Below are positions 26,040 through 34,924 of a stretch of 64,000 bases of DNA, in pieces. Under the pieces are notes generated by a model, which was given only the letters and a program-made list of their open reading frames with translations, did no database searches and was not told the origin of the DNA. A program made the translations under genes and the position numbers. Origin of the DNA: Intestinicryptomonas porci (GTDB lineage Bacteria; Verrucomicrobiota; Verrucomicrobiia; Opitutales; Intestinicryptomonadaceae); the NCBI RefSeq assembly GCF_033971905.1, contig NZ_JALBUT010000006.1, forward strand, positions 62,001-126,000. Direction: 5' to 3'. Position 1 is the stretch's first letter; each line of letters starts with the position of its first letter.

Positions 26040-27128
26040 ATGGACGGAATTCCACCCATCGCACCATTTTTACAAAGGCTCGACGCGCTTACCGAAAAAA
26101 TGAACGCGCCCGATTTTTACAACGACCAGCGCACCGCCTCGGCAGTCTCGCGCGAGCATCAACAGCTTGCGGATTTAAAGGCGAAATATGAAGAGCTTGA
26201 AAAGCTGTTCGCACAAATTGAAGAAAATAAGGCGATAATCGAAGACGAATCAGCCGACGCAGAATTCAAGGAGCTTGCCAAAGAGGATTTGCAAAGCCTC
26301 GAATCAAGCGTGGAACCGCTGAAAAAAGAAATTTTGCGCTACATGATTCCGCCCGAAGAGACGGATTCGCGCAACACGGTGGTTGAAATCCGCGCGGGAA
26401 CGGGCGGAGACGAAGCGTCGCTCTTTGCCGCCGACCTTTACAGAATGTATTCGAGATATGCCGACCGCAAGGGCTGGAAAGTTGAACAGCTAAGCTCAAG
26501 CGAATCACCCGCCGGCGGATTTAAGGAAGTCTGCTTTCTTCTAAGCGGAACGGACGTTTACCGCTCAATGAAATACGAAAGCGGGACGCACCGCGTCCAG
26601 CGCGTGCCCGTCACGGAAGCAAGCGGAAGAATACACACATCGGCGGCAACCGTCGCGGTTCTCCCCGAAGCAGAGGAAGTCGATATTCACATCGACCCTA
26701 ACGACATTGAAATTTCAATCGCGCGCGCAAGCGGCCCGGGCGGACAGGGAGTCAACACCACAGACTCCGCCGTGCAAATTCTGCATAAACCCACGGGAAT
26801 GATTGTAAAATGCGCAGACGAACGCTCCCAGCTTAAAAACAAGCAAAAGGCGATGAAAGTATTGCGCTCGCGCCTGCTCGAACACAAGCAAAACGAAGAG
26901 CGAGAAAAGTACGCGCAAAACCGCCGCGAACAAATCGGAAGCGGAGACCGCTCGGAGCGCATACGCACCTACAACTTCCCGCAAAGCCGCCTGACAGACC
27001 ACCGCATAGGGCTTACCGTCCACTCCCTCACGCAGGTTATGGACGGCGAAATAGAGGAAATCGTGCGCGCACTCGAAGAGGCTTACTACAACAAGCGCAT
27101 TGAAACCCTCATTGCGGAAGGCGCGTAA
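26040..27128 (+). CDS. prfA: Peptide chain release factor 1
   Basis: A 362-residue factor that reads UAA and UAG and triggers peptide release. The stop-codon tripeptide is of RF1 type, PVT at residues 190-192 in RVPVTEASGRIHTSA; RF2 would have SPF. The catalytic GGQ is at 234-236 in SGPGGQGVNTTDSAV, whose Gln is the target of PrmC, encoded next. The length fits. The sequence immediately upstream is a poly-A tract with no clear Shine-Dalgarno site. Confidence 0.96.
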   Translation: MDGIPPIAPFLQRLDALTEKMNAPDFYNDQRTASAVSREHQQLADLKAKYEELEKLFAQIEENKAIIEDESADAEFKELAKEDLQSLESSVEPLKKEILRYMIPPEETDSRNTVVEIRAGTGGDEASLFAADLYRMYSRYADRKGWKVEQLSSSESPAGGFKEVCFLLSGTDVYRSMKYESGTHRVQRVPVTEASGRIHTSAATVAVLPEAEEVDIHIDPNDIEISIARASGPGGQGVNTTDSAVQILHKPTGMIVKCADERSQLKNKQKAMKVLRSRLLEHKQNEEREKYAQNRREQIGSGDRSERIRTYNFPQSRLTDHRIGLTVHSLTQVMDGEIEEIVRALEEAYYNKRIETLIAEGA

Positions 27129-27134
27129 AAAAAC

Positions 27135-27977
27135 GTGCAAAGCGTCATTGAGATTTTAGGCAAATGCGAAGAATTTTTCGCAAAAAAAGGCGTTCCGAAC
27201 CCGAAAATCGACGCCCAGCTTCTGCTTGCAAAGGCGATGAAATGCAAGAGGCTCGATTTGTTCCTGCGCTTTGACGAGCCTTTAAAAAAAGAAGTTTTGG
27301 ACGAATTCAGGGAAGACGTAAAGCGCAGGGCAAAGAGAGAGCCGCTGCAGCACATTTTAGGCTCCGTTGATTTTTGCGGGCTTAACTTGAAATGCGACGC
27401 CCGCGCCCTTATTCCCCGCCCCGAAACAGAAGAGCTTTGCGACATCATTATCTCGCGCCTGAAAGAAAATCCTCCAAAAAAAATTTTGGACTTGGGAACG
27501 GGGTCGGGCGCAATAATTTTGTCGCTTAAAAACGCATTTCAAGACGCGGAATGCACAGCATGCGACATTTCAGAAAAATCGCTTGCCCTCGCCAAAGAAA
27601 ACGCGGAGCTTGCAAACCTAAACGCAAGTTTTTTTAAATCGGACTGGTTTGAAAATATCGGCGGAATTTTCGACCTCATTGTGTCAAACCCGCCCTATTT
27701 GACAGAAAAAGAAGTCTCGAACGCCGAAGCAGAAGTTCGAGAATTTGACCCGCCCGCCGCGCTTTCAAGCCCCGAAGGCGGAACCAAAGACTTGCGAAAA
27801 ATCATAAAAGAAGCTCCGAAGTTTTTGAAAAAAAACGGTATTCTTGCGCTTGAATGCGGCATCGACCACCCCACAATGCTAAAAGACGAAAATCGCGAAA
27901 ACAAAGATTTTTCAAGCATTGAAATCATCAAAGATTTTTCGGGACGCGACAGATTTTTGATGCTGACCCGCGCCTAA
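27135..27977 (+). CDS. prmC: Release-factor glutamine N5-methyltransferase
   Basis: A 280-residue SAM-dependent enzyme that methylates the Gln of the GGQ motif in release factors. The SAM-binding motif I is ILDLGTGSGAIILSL and the substrate-binding box is NPPY at residues 185-188. The N-terminal helical domain ends in REPLQHILGSVDFCGL, typical of PrmC. It starts at a GTG 6 nt after prfA, with GGAAGG at the end of prfA as a likely ribosome-binding site, so translation of the two is probably coupled. Confidence 0.94.
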   Translation: MQSVIEILGKCEEFFAKKGVPNPKIDAQLLLAKAMKCKRLDLFLRFDEPLKKEVLDEFREDVKRRAKREPLQHILGSVDFCGLNLKCDARALIPRPETEELCDIIISRLKENPPKKILDLGTGSGAIILSLKNAFQDAECTACDISEKSLALAKENAELANLNASFFKSDWFENIGGIFDLIVSNPPYLTEKEVSNAEAEVREFDPPAALSSPEGGTKDLRKIIKEAPKFLKKNGILALECGIDHPTMLKDENRENKDFSSIEIIKDFSGRDRFLMLTRA

Positions 27978-28061
27978 ATCCGATAAAAATATTTTATTTC
28001 TTTACAAGAAATCCAAATTAAATTAAACTTTGCGTAAATAATACAAAATAAAGGAGCAATT

Positions 28062-29699
28062 ATGAAAAAGATTTTAATGTCCGCGCTCGCCGCGTTTATG
28101 CTTTTTGCTTTCGGCTGTTCAAAACAGCAAAACGAATGTAAAATTTCAACGGAAGATTTTGCAAATGCAACTTCCGAAAATGTCGCCCTTTTTGCAACAT
28201 ACAGCATGGACGCCGAATTTGTAAAGGAAACCACAGATCAAAAAGGCGTGAAAGAATTTTTTGAAGAGCTTTCAAAAAACAAAAAAATTCAGGAAGCCCT
28301 CAATGAATGTATAGGCGCAATTACGCAAGAAACCGGTCAAAATTTCATAAAAATCGACTTCATAAACAAAATCCTTCTTAAATCCGCAAACGCGAAAGAA
28401 GCTTTCTTTTTTGGCGCAAGCATTGACGAGCTTTCAGAAAATGCAAACATGAAGCTCATAATCGACTCGCCCTTGGCAGTGGAGCTTTTTGAAGATTTTG
28501 TTGAAAGCGCAAAAGACGAATTAAAACTTCAAAAAAGCCAAAAAGACGGCATTTCCGTATATAAAACAGATGATGTCGCGATTATCGTAAAAGGCAATAT
28601 CATTTCAGTTGCAAAAAACGAAGAAACCGCGATTGCCTTAATCAAAAACATTAAAACTCCCGCGGAAAAACCTTTCGCAAAAACGCCGAAATTTGCAAAG
28701 TTAACTTCGATAAAAAAAGACGCAAACTTTATATGCTTCATTGACGCAAAAGAAGAAGAAAAATCTTTTTCGGAAATATTTATATCTGCAAAATATTATT
28801 CGCCGAGCGAATTCGGAATGACTTTTAAAATTGAGCTTGGCAAAGACGCAATCGCGGAAGTAAAAGACACATTCAAAATGTTTGCGCAAAGAACGCTTCC
28901 AAACAACTTCCTTCTTAAAAATTCCGTAAAAGACTCTTCCGTTGCATTCGCGGCGGCAATTCCCGAAATCTCCGACAAAGTATCAGAGCTGGCAAGCCTC
29001 ATGATGGCGGACAATTTAGAAGCTTCCAAAATTGCAATTCAAATGTTAAAATCCATCGGATTAAAAAGCGTCTGCTTTTCTTGCGGAGAATTGAAAGCGG
29101 AGCAAATTTTAAAAATCCAAGAAACAATGCAGCCGCCGGAAATGTTCCTTAAAATCGACTGCGAAAATGCGGACGCATTCTTCAAAAATCCGATGGTTTC
29201 TCAAATGCTAAACACGCCTTTCATATCGCAAATGCAATTCGGTGAAAATTCGATTTATACAACAATGGCTAATATAAAATTCGCACCCATTGCAAATACG
29301 GGCGCATTTATTTCAACAATTCCCGACCTTTCAAAAACCATGTCGCTTGCAAAAAATTCGGGAGAAAGCCTCGCCGACAACAAAGACGCGGTGCAAATTC
29401 TAAGCAGGCTTGCAAGCGGCAACCAAATAGAGCTCTACTTAAACGGCAATAAATTTAAAGATTTATTGCAAGAAATAAACAAAATGCAAATGAAGCAAAT
29501 CGAAGAGCTTTCGGACTCGGACATAAATTCCGCCGCAAAATCTTACTTGGCGATGAACGAATTTATGAACGACATCACAAAAAAATCGCAAATGGCGATG
29601 TCTCTTAAAATTGAAGATTTTGCCGTGATAATAAATTGCGAAGCAGTCCAAGATATTGATTACGAAAAGGCGGTTCAAATTCTAAAAGAATTAAAATAG
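28062..29699 (+). CDS. Predicted lipoprotein of unknown function
   Basis: A 545-residue protein with a lipoprotein signal peptide (MKKILMSALAAFMLFAFGCSKQ), Cys20 or so being the lipidation site. The rest is Lys/Glu-rich and helical with no motif I recognise. Repeated segments of the type FLLKNSVKDSSVAFAAAIPEISDKVSELASLM suggest a two-lobed fold of the kind seen in large DUF lipoproteins. No pathway can be assigned. A ribosome-binding site AAAGGAG lies just before the ATG. Confidence 0.8.
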   Translation: MKKILMSALAAFMLFAFGCSKQQNECKISTEDFANATSENVALFATYSMDAEFVKETTDQKGVKEFFEELSKNKKIQEALNECIGAITQETGQNFIKIDFINKILLKSANAKEAFFFGASIDELSENANMKLIIDSPLAVELFEDFVESAKDELKLQKSQKDGISVYKTDDVAIIVKGNIISVAKNEETAIALIKNIKTPAEKPFAKTPKFAKLTSIKKDANFICFIDAKEEEKSFSEIFISAKYYSPSEFGMTFKIELGKDAIAEVKDTFKMFAQRTLPNNFLLKNSVKDSSVAFAAAIPEISDKVSELASLMMADNLEASKIAIQMLKSIGLKSVCFSCGELKAEQILKIQETMQPPEMFLKIDCENADAFFKNPMVSQMLNTPFISQMQFGENSIYTTMANIKFAPIANTGAFISTIPDLSKTMSLAKNSGESLADNKDAVQILSRLASGNQIELYLNGNKFKDLLQEINKMQMKQIEELSDSDINSAAKSYLAMNEFMNDITKKSQMAMSLKIEDFAVIINCEAVQDIDYEKAVQILKELK

Positions 29700-29712
29700 C
29701 CAAATAAAAGAA

Positions 29713-29748
29713 AACGCCGACAAACAAAATTTGCCGGCGTTGTTTTTT
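29713..29748. terminator. Bidirectional terminator between convergent genes
   Basis: AACGCCGACAAA (29713-29724) pairs with TTTGCCGGCGTT (29730-29741) with one mismatch, followed by T-rich sequence. It lies between the 3' ends of the lipoprotein and porin-like genes. Confidence 0.75.
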
Positions 29749-29772
29749 GTTTAGAAGAATAAAGCGTTCCGC

Positions 29773-30564
29773 TTAAAAAGATAAAGAAAGCCCTGTTCCA
29801 AACCAGCAGTTGTCCTCGCTTCTATCGCCGCCCGCGCTCTTGTTTGAATAGCGAACGCCGGCGGAAATTGATGCAATGTCGGTAAGCGCGACTGAAAAGT
29901 CGGCGGAAAACATCACATAGTCGTAGTCTTTCGCATTGTGTGAAAAGACATGCCCGTATGTTGCCGCCAAGTCAACAGAACCCCATTCGCTGCCGATAAT
30001 CCACTTCGTTACGGGCGCGGAATAAGAAAGCCCCGCTTCCAGTGTGTTTACATACAAAACAACATCGTAATAGTACGTTATAAACGGAGTAATTGCAAAA
30101 TCGCCGAGAAGTTCGGAAGTGTCGTAGGAAACTCCGAAAGAAAACTCGTGCGTGTCCTCGGAATGCGGATAAAGATACGCGCAGTAGCCCAAGTCGAAAC
30201 TAAACGACATCACCGAATAGGTAATGCCCGCAGAAATATCGTTTTCGATGAAGTTGTCGTTCTTTAATTCCGTATTGTTGAAAAATCCCGCACTCAAACC
30301 TAAGCCTCCGCCAAGTTCATAGCCCAAGTCAACGGTGGGAACTATGGAAGCTCCGGAACATTTTGCGCCCCTGAAAACGTATTCGGATTCATAAGCGATG
30401 CCCACCCCTACGGAGAGTTTGTCTTTTACCGAAGACATAAAATCTTCGCTTAAAAGCACCGACACAGGTTCGGCAGGCTTTTCGCATTCGGCGGCGGAAA
30501 TTTCTGCGGCGAACGCAAAAATCGAAGTTAATAAAAATAACGGCGTAATGTATTTTGTTTTCAT
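29773..30564 (-). CDS. TorF-like putative outer-membrane porin
   Basis: A 263-residue protein with a signal peptide (MKTKYITPLFLLTSIFAFAAEISA). The mature part has alternating hydrophobic beta-strand segments with many Tyr, Ser and Gly residues. The family-like opening is GVGIAYESEYVFRGAKCSGASIVPTVDLGYEL, and it ends with an aromatic-type strand (FGTGLSLSF), as expected for a beta-barrel with a C-terminal Phe. This suggests the TorF (Gcw_chp) putative porin family. The transported compound is unknown. Confidence 0.75.
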   Translation of the reverse strand: MKTKYITPLFLLTSIFAFAAEISAAECEKPAEPVSVLLSEDFMSSVKDKLSVGVGIAYESEYVFRGAKCSGASIVPTVDLGYELGGGLGLSAGFFNNTELKNDNFIENDISAGITYSVMSFSFDLGYCAYLYPHSEDTHEFSFGVSYDTSELLGDFAITPFITYYYDVVLYVNTLEAGLSYSAPVTKWIIGSEWGSVDLAATYGHVFSHNAKDYDYVMFSADFSVALTDIASISAGVRYSNKSAGGDRSEDNCWFGTGLSLSF

Positions 30565-30788
30565 ATTGCTTGTTTTGGTTTTCGGGTTTTTAGCCCATAA
30601 AAAATAGTAAGCAATTTTCGTGCCAGTTGGGAAAGCGTCCGAATTCCCTTTAAAACAAAGGATTTTTCAAAAATACAAAAAAATCTCCCGATACAAATTT
30701 GTTTGCATTTGTTGTTTTGCGCACATTTTTGAATGCCATATTTTTTTGCCTTTACAAAATACAGATAAAACATTGCTTTATATTTCTT

Positions 30789-31271
30789 ATGAAAATATCT
30801 GTTTTTAGCAGGCGGGAAATTGAAAATATGCTTCCGCAAATAGAAAGCATTGCGAAAACTTGCAACTTCATATCCATAAACAACGTGATGCACTTTGCGG
30901 AGCCGCCGATTTTTACAGAGTCTCCAATACCTGAAAAATACCACAACCAAACTTTGATTTTGCATTTTGACGACGCTTCAAGCCTCGACAAAAATTCCGA
31001 CAGCCGCTTCCTGTTCGACAAGACAAAAGCCTTGCAAATTCGGGATTTCACAAGGCTGACTTTAACCCAAAAGCGCGACTTGATTATCCACTGCCATGCG
31101 GGTGTAAGCAGAAGCGGGGCAATCGGCATAGTCTTGAACGACTACGCAAACCGCGTGCTTCAAAACAATCCCGAAGATTTCAAGCAGTTTTATAATTCCT
31201 TTTTCTATCCGAGGCTTGTTCCCAATATGAACGTAGCCCTGACGCTCATGCGCGCGCTTGAAATGGCCTGA
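30789..31271 (+). CDS. Dual-specificity/tyrosine phosphatase-like protein
   Basis: A 160-residue cytoplasmic protein with the C(X)5R phosphatase loop: HCHAGVSRSG, nucleophile Cys102 and Arg108. A general-acid-type Asp lies in LILHFDDASS, about 30 residues upstream. Such proteins dephosphorylate phosphotyrosine or small phosphate esters. The start is the ATG at 30789; a longer in-frame reading from 30699 has low-complexity sequence and no clear start. The EamA gene follows after 2 nt. Confidence 0.78.
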   Translation: MKISVFSRREIENMLPQIESIAKTCNFISINNVMHFAEPPIFTESPIPEKYHNQTLILHFDDASSLDKNSDSRFLFDKTKALQIRDFTRLTLTQKRDLIIHCHAGVSRSGAIGIVLNDYANRVLQNNPEDFKQFYNSFFYPRLVPNMNVALTLMRALEMA

Positions 31272-31273
31272 CA

Positions 31274-32170
31274 ATGCAACCGCCCTTCCCCGACATATTG
31301 TTTCCCGTTTTCGCGGCGGCATGTTACGCATTCGGAGTAATAGCCGTAAAGTGCGCCTCAAAAAACAAGACGATTTCGGGAATGTCGCTTCTTGCGATGA
31401 ACAACCTGCTTTCAGGAGCGGTTTTTATCCCTCAAATATTTTTTGCCCCCACCCTTCCCGAAATTTCAATAATATGGCAACCCCTGCTTGCGGGGGTGTT
31501 TTGCGCGGCGGGAAACCTCGCTACTTTCATTTGCGCCGAACGCGGAGAAGTCAGCCTGATGACCCCGATTATGGGCGTAAAAATACTCTTTGTCTTGATG
31601 TTTTCAAACATCATGTTGCATGCAAAACTGCCAAGTTCGATTATCTTTGCGGGTACGATGTGCTGTGCGGCGGTTTTTCTAATGGGAAAGTCAAAGGGAA
31701 AACCGGGCAGGCAAAAGTTCCGCTTTACGGTTTTTCTCGCGCTCTGCGCCTGCGCCTCGTACGCCGCATGCGATGTTCTTATGCAAAAATACGCGCCGAA
31801 TTTTTCAACGCGCTCAATGATTGCGCTTACGACGGTTGCGATGCCAGTTTCCGTAATTCCGTTTATACCTAAACTAATCACCGAGCTTAAAAAATCAAAC
31901 GCCGAAACCGTGGCATTCGGCGCAATATCGTCGATTATGTTAGTTGGCGAAAGCTTTTTGATGTTCATTTCCATAACAGGAAAAGTCGGAGCCGCCATGT
32001 CCAACATACTTTTCAACACGCGCGGAATAATCGCCATTGCCCTAATCTACGCTCTCGGGGCAAAATCAATGAAGCTCCGCGAGCTTGACGGCAATTCCGC
32101 ACTTCGCAGGGCATTGGGGGCGATAATGATTTTAACCGCAATATTCGCCGCGCTTTATTGGCGGCAATAA
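31274..32170 (+). CDS. EamA/DMT-family transporter
   Basis: A 298-residue inner-membrane protein with about ten helices and two EamA-like halves (PVFAAACYAFGVIAVKCAS at the start; FTVFLALCACASYAACDVLMQ in the second). Family members export metabolites. It starts 2 nt after the phosphatase stop, so the two probably form a transcript. The gene is different from the EamA gene at 7.9 kb and shares only the fold. Confidence 0.82.
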   Translation: MQPPFPDILFPVFAAACYAFGVIAVKCASKNKTISGMSLLAMNNLLSGAVFIPQIFFAPTLPEISIIWQPLLAGVFCAAGNLATFICAERGEVSLMTPIMGVKILFVLMFSNIMLHAKLPSSIIFAGTMCCAAVFLMGKSKGKPGRQKFRFTVFLALCACASYAACDVLMQKYAPNFSTRSMIALTTVAMPVSVIPFIPKLITELKKSNAETVAFGAISSIMLVGESFLMFISITGKVGAAMSNILFNTRGIIAIALIYALGAKSMKLRELDGNSALRRALGAIMILTAIFAALYWRQ

Positions 32171-32175
32171 AAATA

Positions 32176-32204
32176 TTGACTACAACGGTTTCTTAAAGCA
32201 TATA
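32176..32204 (+). promoter_or_regulatory. Promoter of efp-argA
   Basis: TTGACT (32176-32181), a 17-nt spacer and CATATA (32199-32204), 36 nt before the efp ATG. Confidence 0.55.
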
Positions 32205-32240
32205 TTTAAATTATTTCAATCGCAACATAACATAAACACC

Positions 32241-32798
32241 ATGGCAAATCCGACAGACATAAGAAAAAACAACGTTATTATGTACAACAACGTTCCGCAC
32301 GTTGTAATGAGCATGCTCCACCGCACGCAGGGAAGAGGTGCGGGGTTTGTGCAGACAGTTTTAAGAAACCTCGCAAACGGCTCGTCAACAACTGTTAAAT
32401 TCCGCTCGACAGACTCTGTGGAATTTTGCCACACCACGAACAAAGGGCTGGAATTTTCATACATAGACGGCGATGTTTACCACTTCATACACCCCGAAAC
32501 ATTTGAAGACTATTCAATTCAGGAATCGATTTTGGGCGAGGACAAAAAATGGCTCGTCGAAGGACATGAATACACAATTCTTTTTGTAAACGACGAACCG
32601 GTGTCATTGGAGCTTCCTGCAAACATCAACATTGAAGTCGCGGAAGCAAGCGAAGGTTTGAGAGGCGACACCTCCTCAGCCCCGACCAAACCCGTTACAT
32701 TGGCAAACGGCATTGTCGTGCAGGTTCCGCTTTTCATCAAGACAGGCGATGTTTTGAAAATCCGCACCGAAGACAATTCCTACGTAAGCCGCGCATAA
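32241..32798 (+). CDS. efp: Elongation factor P with arginine at the modification site
   Basis: A 185-residue factor that rescues ribosomes stalled at polyproline. The three-domain length is normal (KOW-like, then two OB domains; the end GDVLKIRTEDNSYVSRA is typical). The apical loop of domain I reads TQGRGAGF, where E. coli has PGKGQAF, so the modified residue is Arg32 instead of Lys34. Arg32 EF-Ps are rhamnosylated by EarP in known cases. No earP, epmA/B or deoxyhypusine-like modification gene is in the window. Confidence 0.95.
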   Translation: MANPTDIRKNNVIMYNNVPHVVMSMLHRTQGRGAGFVQTVLRNLANGSSTTVKFRSTDSVEFCHTTNKGLEFSYIDGDVYHFIHPETFEDYSIQESILGEDKKWLVEGHEYTILFVNDEPVSLELPANINIEVAEASEGLRGDTSSAPTKPVTLANGIVVQVPLFIKTGDVLKIRTEDNSYVSRA

Positions 32799-32802
32799 AA
32801 AC

Positions 32803-34110
32803 ATGCAAACGCTATCGGGCAGCCGTAAAATAAAGGCGGCGGATTTGAGGTCAATTCTCGAATACGTCCCGCTTTACCGCGACCAGATATTCGTAATATC
32901 CATTGACGGCAGCGTTGTCGATTGCGGCAATTTCTCAAACCTTGCAACCGACATCGCCGTTTTGCGCAGTCTGAACATAAACGTCGTGATAGTCCACGGC
33001 ATAGGAAAACAGCTAAAACAGCTCGGCTCACTGCGCGGGATACAACTGACTGACGTTTACGGCAACAATCCCGTTGATGACGCCACTTTGGAGCTTGCCC
33101 GCGAAGTTTCCGCAAGCGCGATGCAGAAAATCCAAGAGGCGTTCGCGGTTTTAGAAATAAAAACCGCGGCAACAAATGCAATTCGCGCAACCGAAGTCGG
33201 CATAATTTCGGGAGTCGATTTTTTAAACGCGGGCAGAATAGACAAAATAGATTTCGACACCTTAAAACAACTTTTAGGTCTGGGTATAATTCCGATAATA
33301 TCCCCAATCGCGGTAAACAGAAAAGGCAAGGTGTTCAGGCTTAATTCCGACGAGCTTGCGGCGGAAACTGCCATCGCTTTGAAAGCGTCAAAACTGATTT
33401 ATATGACCGAAACAAAAGGTCTTGCCGTTGAAAACGAAAAAGCCGTTTCTATTCCGCTCGACAAGGCGGAGGAAACTTTTGAGCTCCGCAAAAACAAGTT
33501 GGACACGAGGGTTTTCGACAAGGTTAAATTCGCGGTTAAAGCCCTGCGCTCCGGCAATACCCCCCGCGCCCATATTTTGGACGGCAGAGAATTTGCCGCA
33601 ATCCTTACCGAGGTATTTGAAAAAGTCGGCTCAGGTACAATGATTTATGCCGATGAATACCAAAAAATACGCCCCGCAACCGAAGCCGACGCAAACATAA
33701 TCTACAACCTTTCGCAAAATTCCACGAAAGAGCAAAACCTCGTCCGACGTTCTCTTGAAGAAATCAGAAGTAAAATAAACACTTACTTCGTCTATGAAAT
33801 GGACGGCAGCATAATCGCTTTTGTAAGCCTCTTAGACATTACAGAGGGTGCAGCAGAGCTTGCGTCTTTACATGTACAGCCGTTTTACCAAGGGCACCAT
33901 GTAGGGAAGACGATGGTTGAATACGTTTGCAAAACGGCAAAAGAGCGCAACTTTAAGACCCTGTTTGCGCTGTCAACCAAAAGTGCGCCGTTTTTTAAAG
34001 ATATATGCGAATTTGAAGAAGTTCCGCCTTCCGAATTGCCGATTTTGCGGCAAAAAAAGTATGAGGCGTCAAAGCGCAACTCAAAAGTTTTCAAATACGT
34101 CTTGCAATAA
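32803..34110 (+). CDS. argA: N-acetylglutamate synthase (ArgA type)
   Basis: A 435-residue fusion. Residues about 1-290 are an amino-acid-kinase fold (NVVIVHGIGKQLKQLGSLRGIQ, GIIPIISPIAVNRKGKVFRLNSDELAAETA), which binds arginine as feedback inhibitor in ArgA. Residues about 290-435 are a GNAT acetyltransferase (LASLHVQPFYQGHHVGKTMVEYVCKTA is the acetyl-CoA-binding motif). It makes N-acetylglutamate, the first step of arginine synthesis. It lies 4 nt after efp. Confidence 0.93.
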   Translation: MQTLSGSRKIKAADLRSILEYVPLYRDQIFVISIDGSVVDCGNFSNLATDIAVLRSLNINVVIVHGIGKQLKQLGSLRGIQLTDVYGNNPVDDATLELAREVSASAMQKIQEAFAVLEIKTAATNAIRATEVGIISGVDFLNAGRIDKIDFDTLKQLLGLGIIPIISPIAVNRKGKVFRLNSDELAAETAIALKASKLIYMTETKGLAVENEKAVSIPLDKAEETFELRKNKLDTRVFDKVKFAVKALRSGNTPRAHILDGREFAAILTEVFEKVGSGTMIYADEYQKIRPATEADANIIYNLSQNSTKEQNLVRRSLEEIRSKINTYFVYEMDGSIIAFVSLLDITEGAAELASLHVQPFYQGHHVGKTMVEYVCKTAKERNFKTLFALSTKSAPFFKDICEFEEVPPSELPILRQKKYEASKRNSKVFKYVLQ

Positions 34111-34112
34111 AA

Positions 34113-34139
34113 AAGGCGCGCCAAAAATAAGCGCGCCTT
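34113..34139. terminator. Bidirectional terminator between argA and trxA
   Basis: AAGGCGCGC (34113-34121) pairs exactly with GCGCGCCTT (34131-34139), between two convergent genes. Confidence 0.82.
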
Positions 34140-34159
34140 AAAATTTTGTTTCAAACCGA

Positions 34160-34474
34160 TTACTTCAATTTTGCAAGAACCGCCTTGATTGCGTCTTTGC
34201 CCGTCAACCCCTGCGACATTTCAACAACTTTTCCGTTTTTGAAATATACGAGGGTCGGAATACTCGCCACGTTGAAACGCTGCGCCAATTCCTGATTTTC
34301 GTCAACATCGACCTTCGCGATGCAAACATCGGGAACTTCCGCCGCAACCTGGTCGAGAATGGGCGCAAGCATTCTACAAGGACCGCACCAAGTCGCCCAA
34401 AAATCCACCAGCACAACTTTGTTTGCCGATATTGTTTCGTCAAAATTGCTCTTGTTAAGATGAACCAATGCCAT
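34160..34474 (-). CDS. trxA: Thioredoxin
   Basis: A 104-residue cytoplasmic disulfide reductase. The active site is WCGPC at residues 29-33, inside VDFWATWCGPCRMLAPILDQV. The cis-Pro loop is ASIPTLVYFKNG. The length and both regions are normal for thioredoxin 1. No reductase gene lies nearby. Confidence 0.97.
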   Translation of the reverse strand: MALVHLNKSNFDETISANKVVLVDFWATWCGPCRMLAPILDQVAAEVPDVCIAKVDVDENQELAQRFNVASIPTLVYFKNGKVVEMSQGLTGKDAIKAVLAKLK

Positions 34475-34488
34475 ATCTGTTTTTTAGA

Positions 34489-34713
34489 TTAAAAAAGCTT
34501 AAATGCGTTGTCTATGTAAACCAATGCCGCAAAGGAAATGGCTACGACCGCGCTTACCGCGTCCAAAAGCACCATAACCGAGCTTTCCTTACTTTCAGCA
34601 ACAGGTGCGCCGAAGTCAACAGGGCGCGAAGACGCGCTTATTTTGACTGTCGGAGCCGACGCCTGCGGGGTTTGAACATTTGACGCTGTGGGAATATTTA
34701 CTTCTTCGGACAT
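34489..34713 (-). CDS. Small predicted membrane protein
   Basis: A 74-residue protein with a hydrophilic N-terminus (MSEEVNIPTASNVQTPQASA) and one C-terminal membrane helix (MVLLDAVSAVVAISFAALVYI). The start is set at 34713 because AAGGAAG lies 6 nt upstream; an in-frame start 7 codons earlier lacks such a site. It lies 14 nt upstream of trxA on the same strand. It is not recognised. Confidence 0.6.
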   Translation of the reverse strand: MSEEVNIPTASNVQTPQASAPTVKISASSRPVDFGAPVAESKESSVMVLLDAVSAVVAISFAALVYIDNAFKLF

Positions 34714-34849
34714 TTCTGCTTCCTTTTTATTCAATTTAAATAATTTATTTGAAATTTTTTAAAAGTTATAAAAAAGACATAAACATTTCAAGACAAAAAA
34801 GCATAAAAGTCCGCCGCCGTAAAAAATTTTTACTTTTATAAAAAACATC

Positions 34850-34877
34850 TTGACTTGGAAAAAGCTTTCTATAAAAA
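34850..34877 (+). promoter_or_regulatory. Promoter of the second PEP-CTERM gene
   Basis: TTGACT (34850-34855) with TATAAA at 34870 (14-nt spacer) or TAAAAA at 34872 (16-nt spacer), 48 nt before the ATG. Confidence 0.45.
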
Positions 34878-34924
34878 AGTTGTATAACTTGTTAAATCTT
34901 AGATTTATACCCAATTACCCTATC

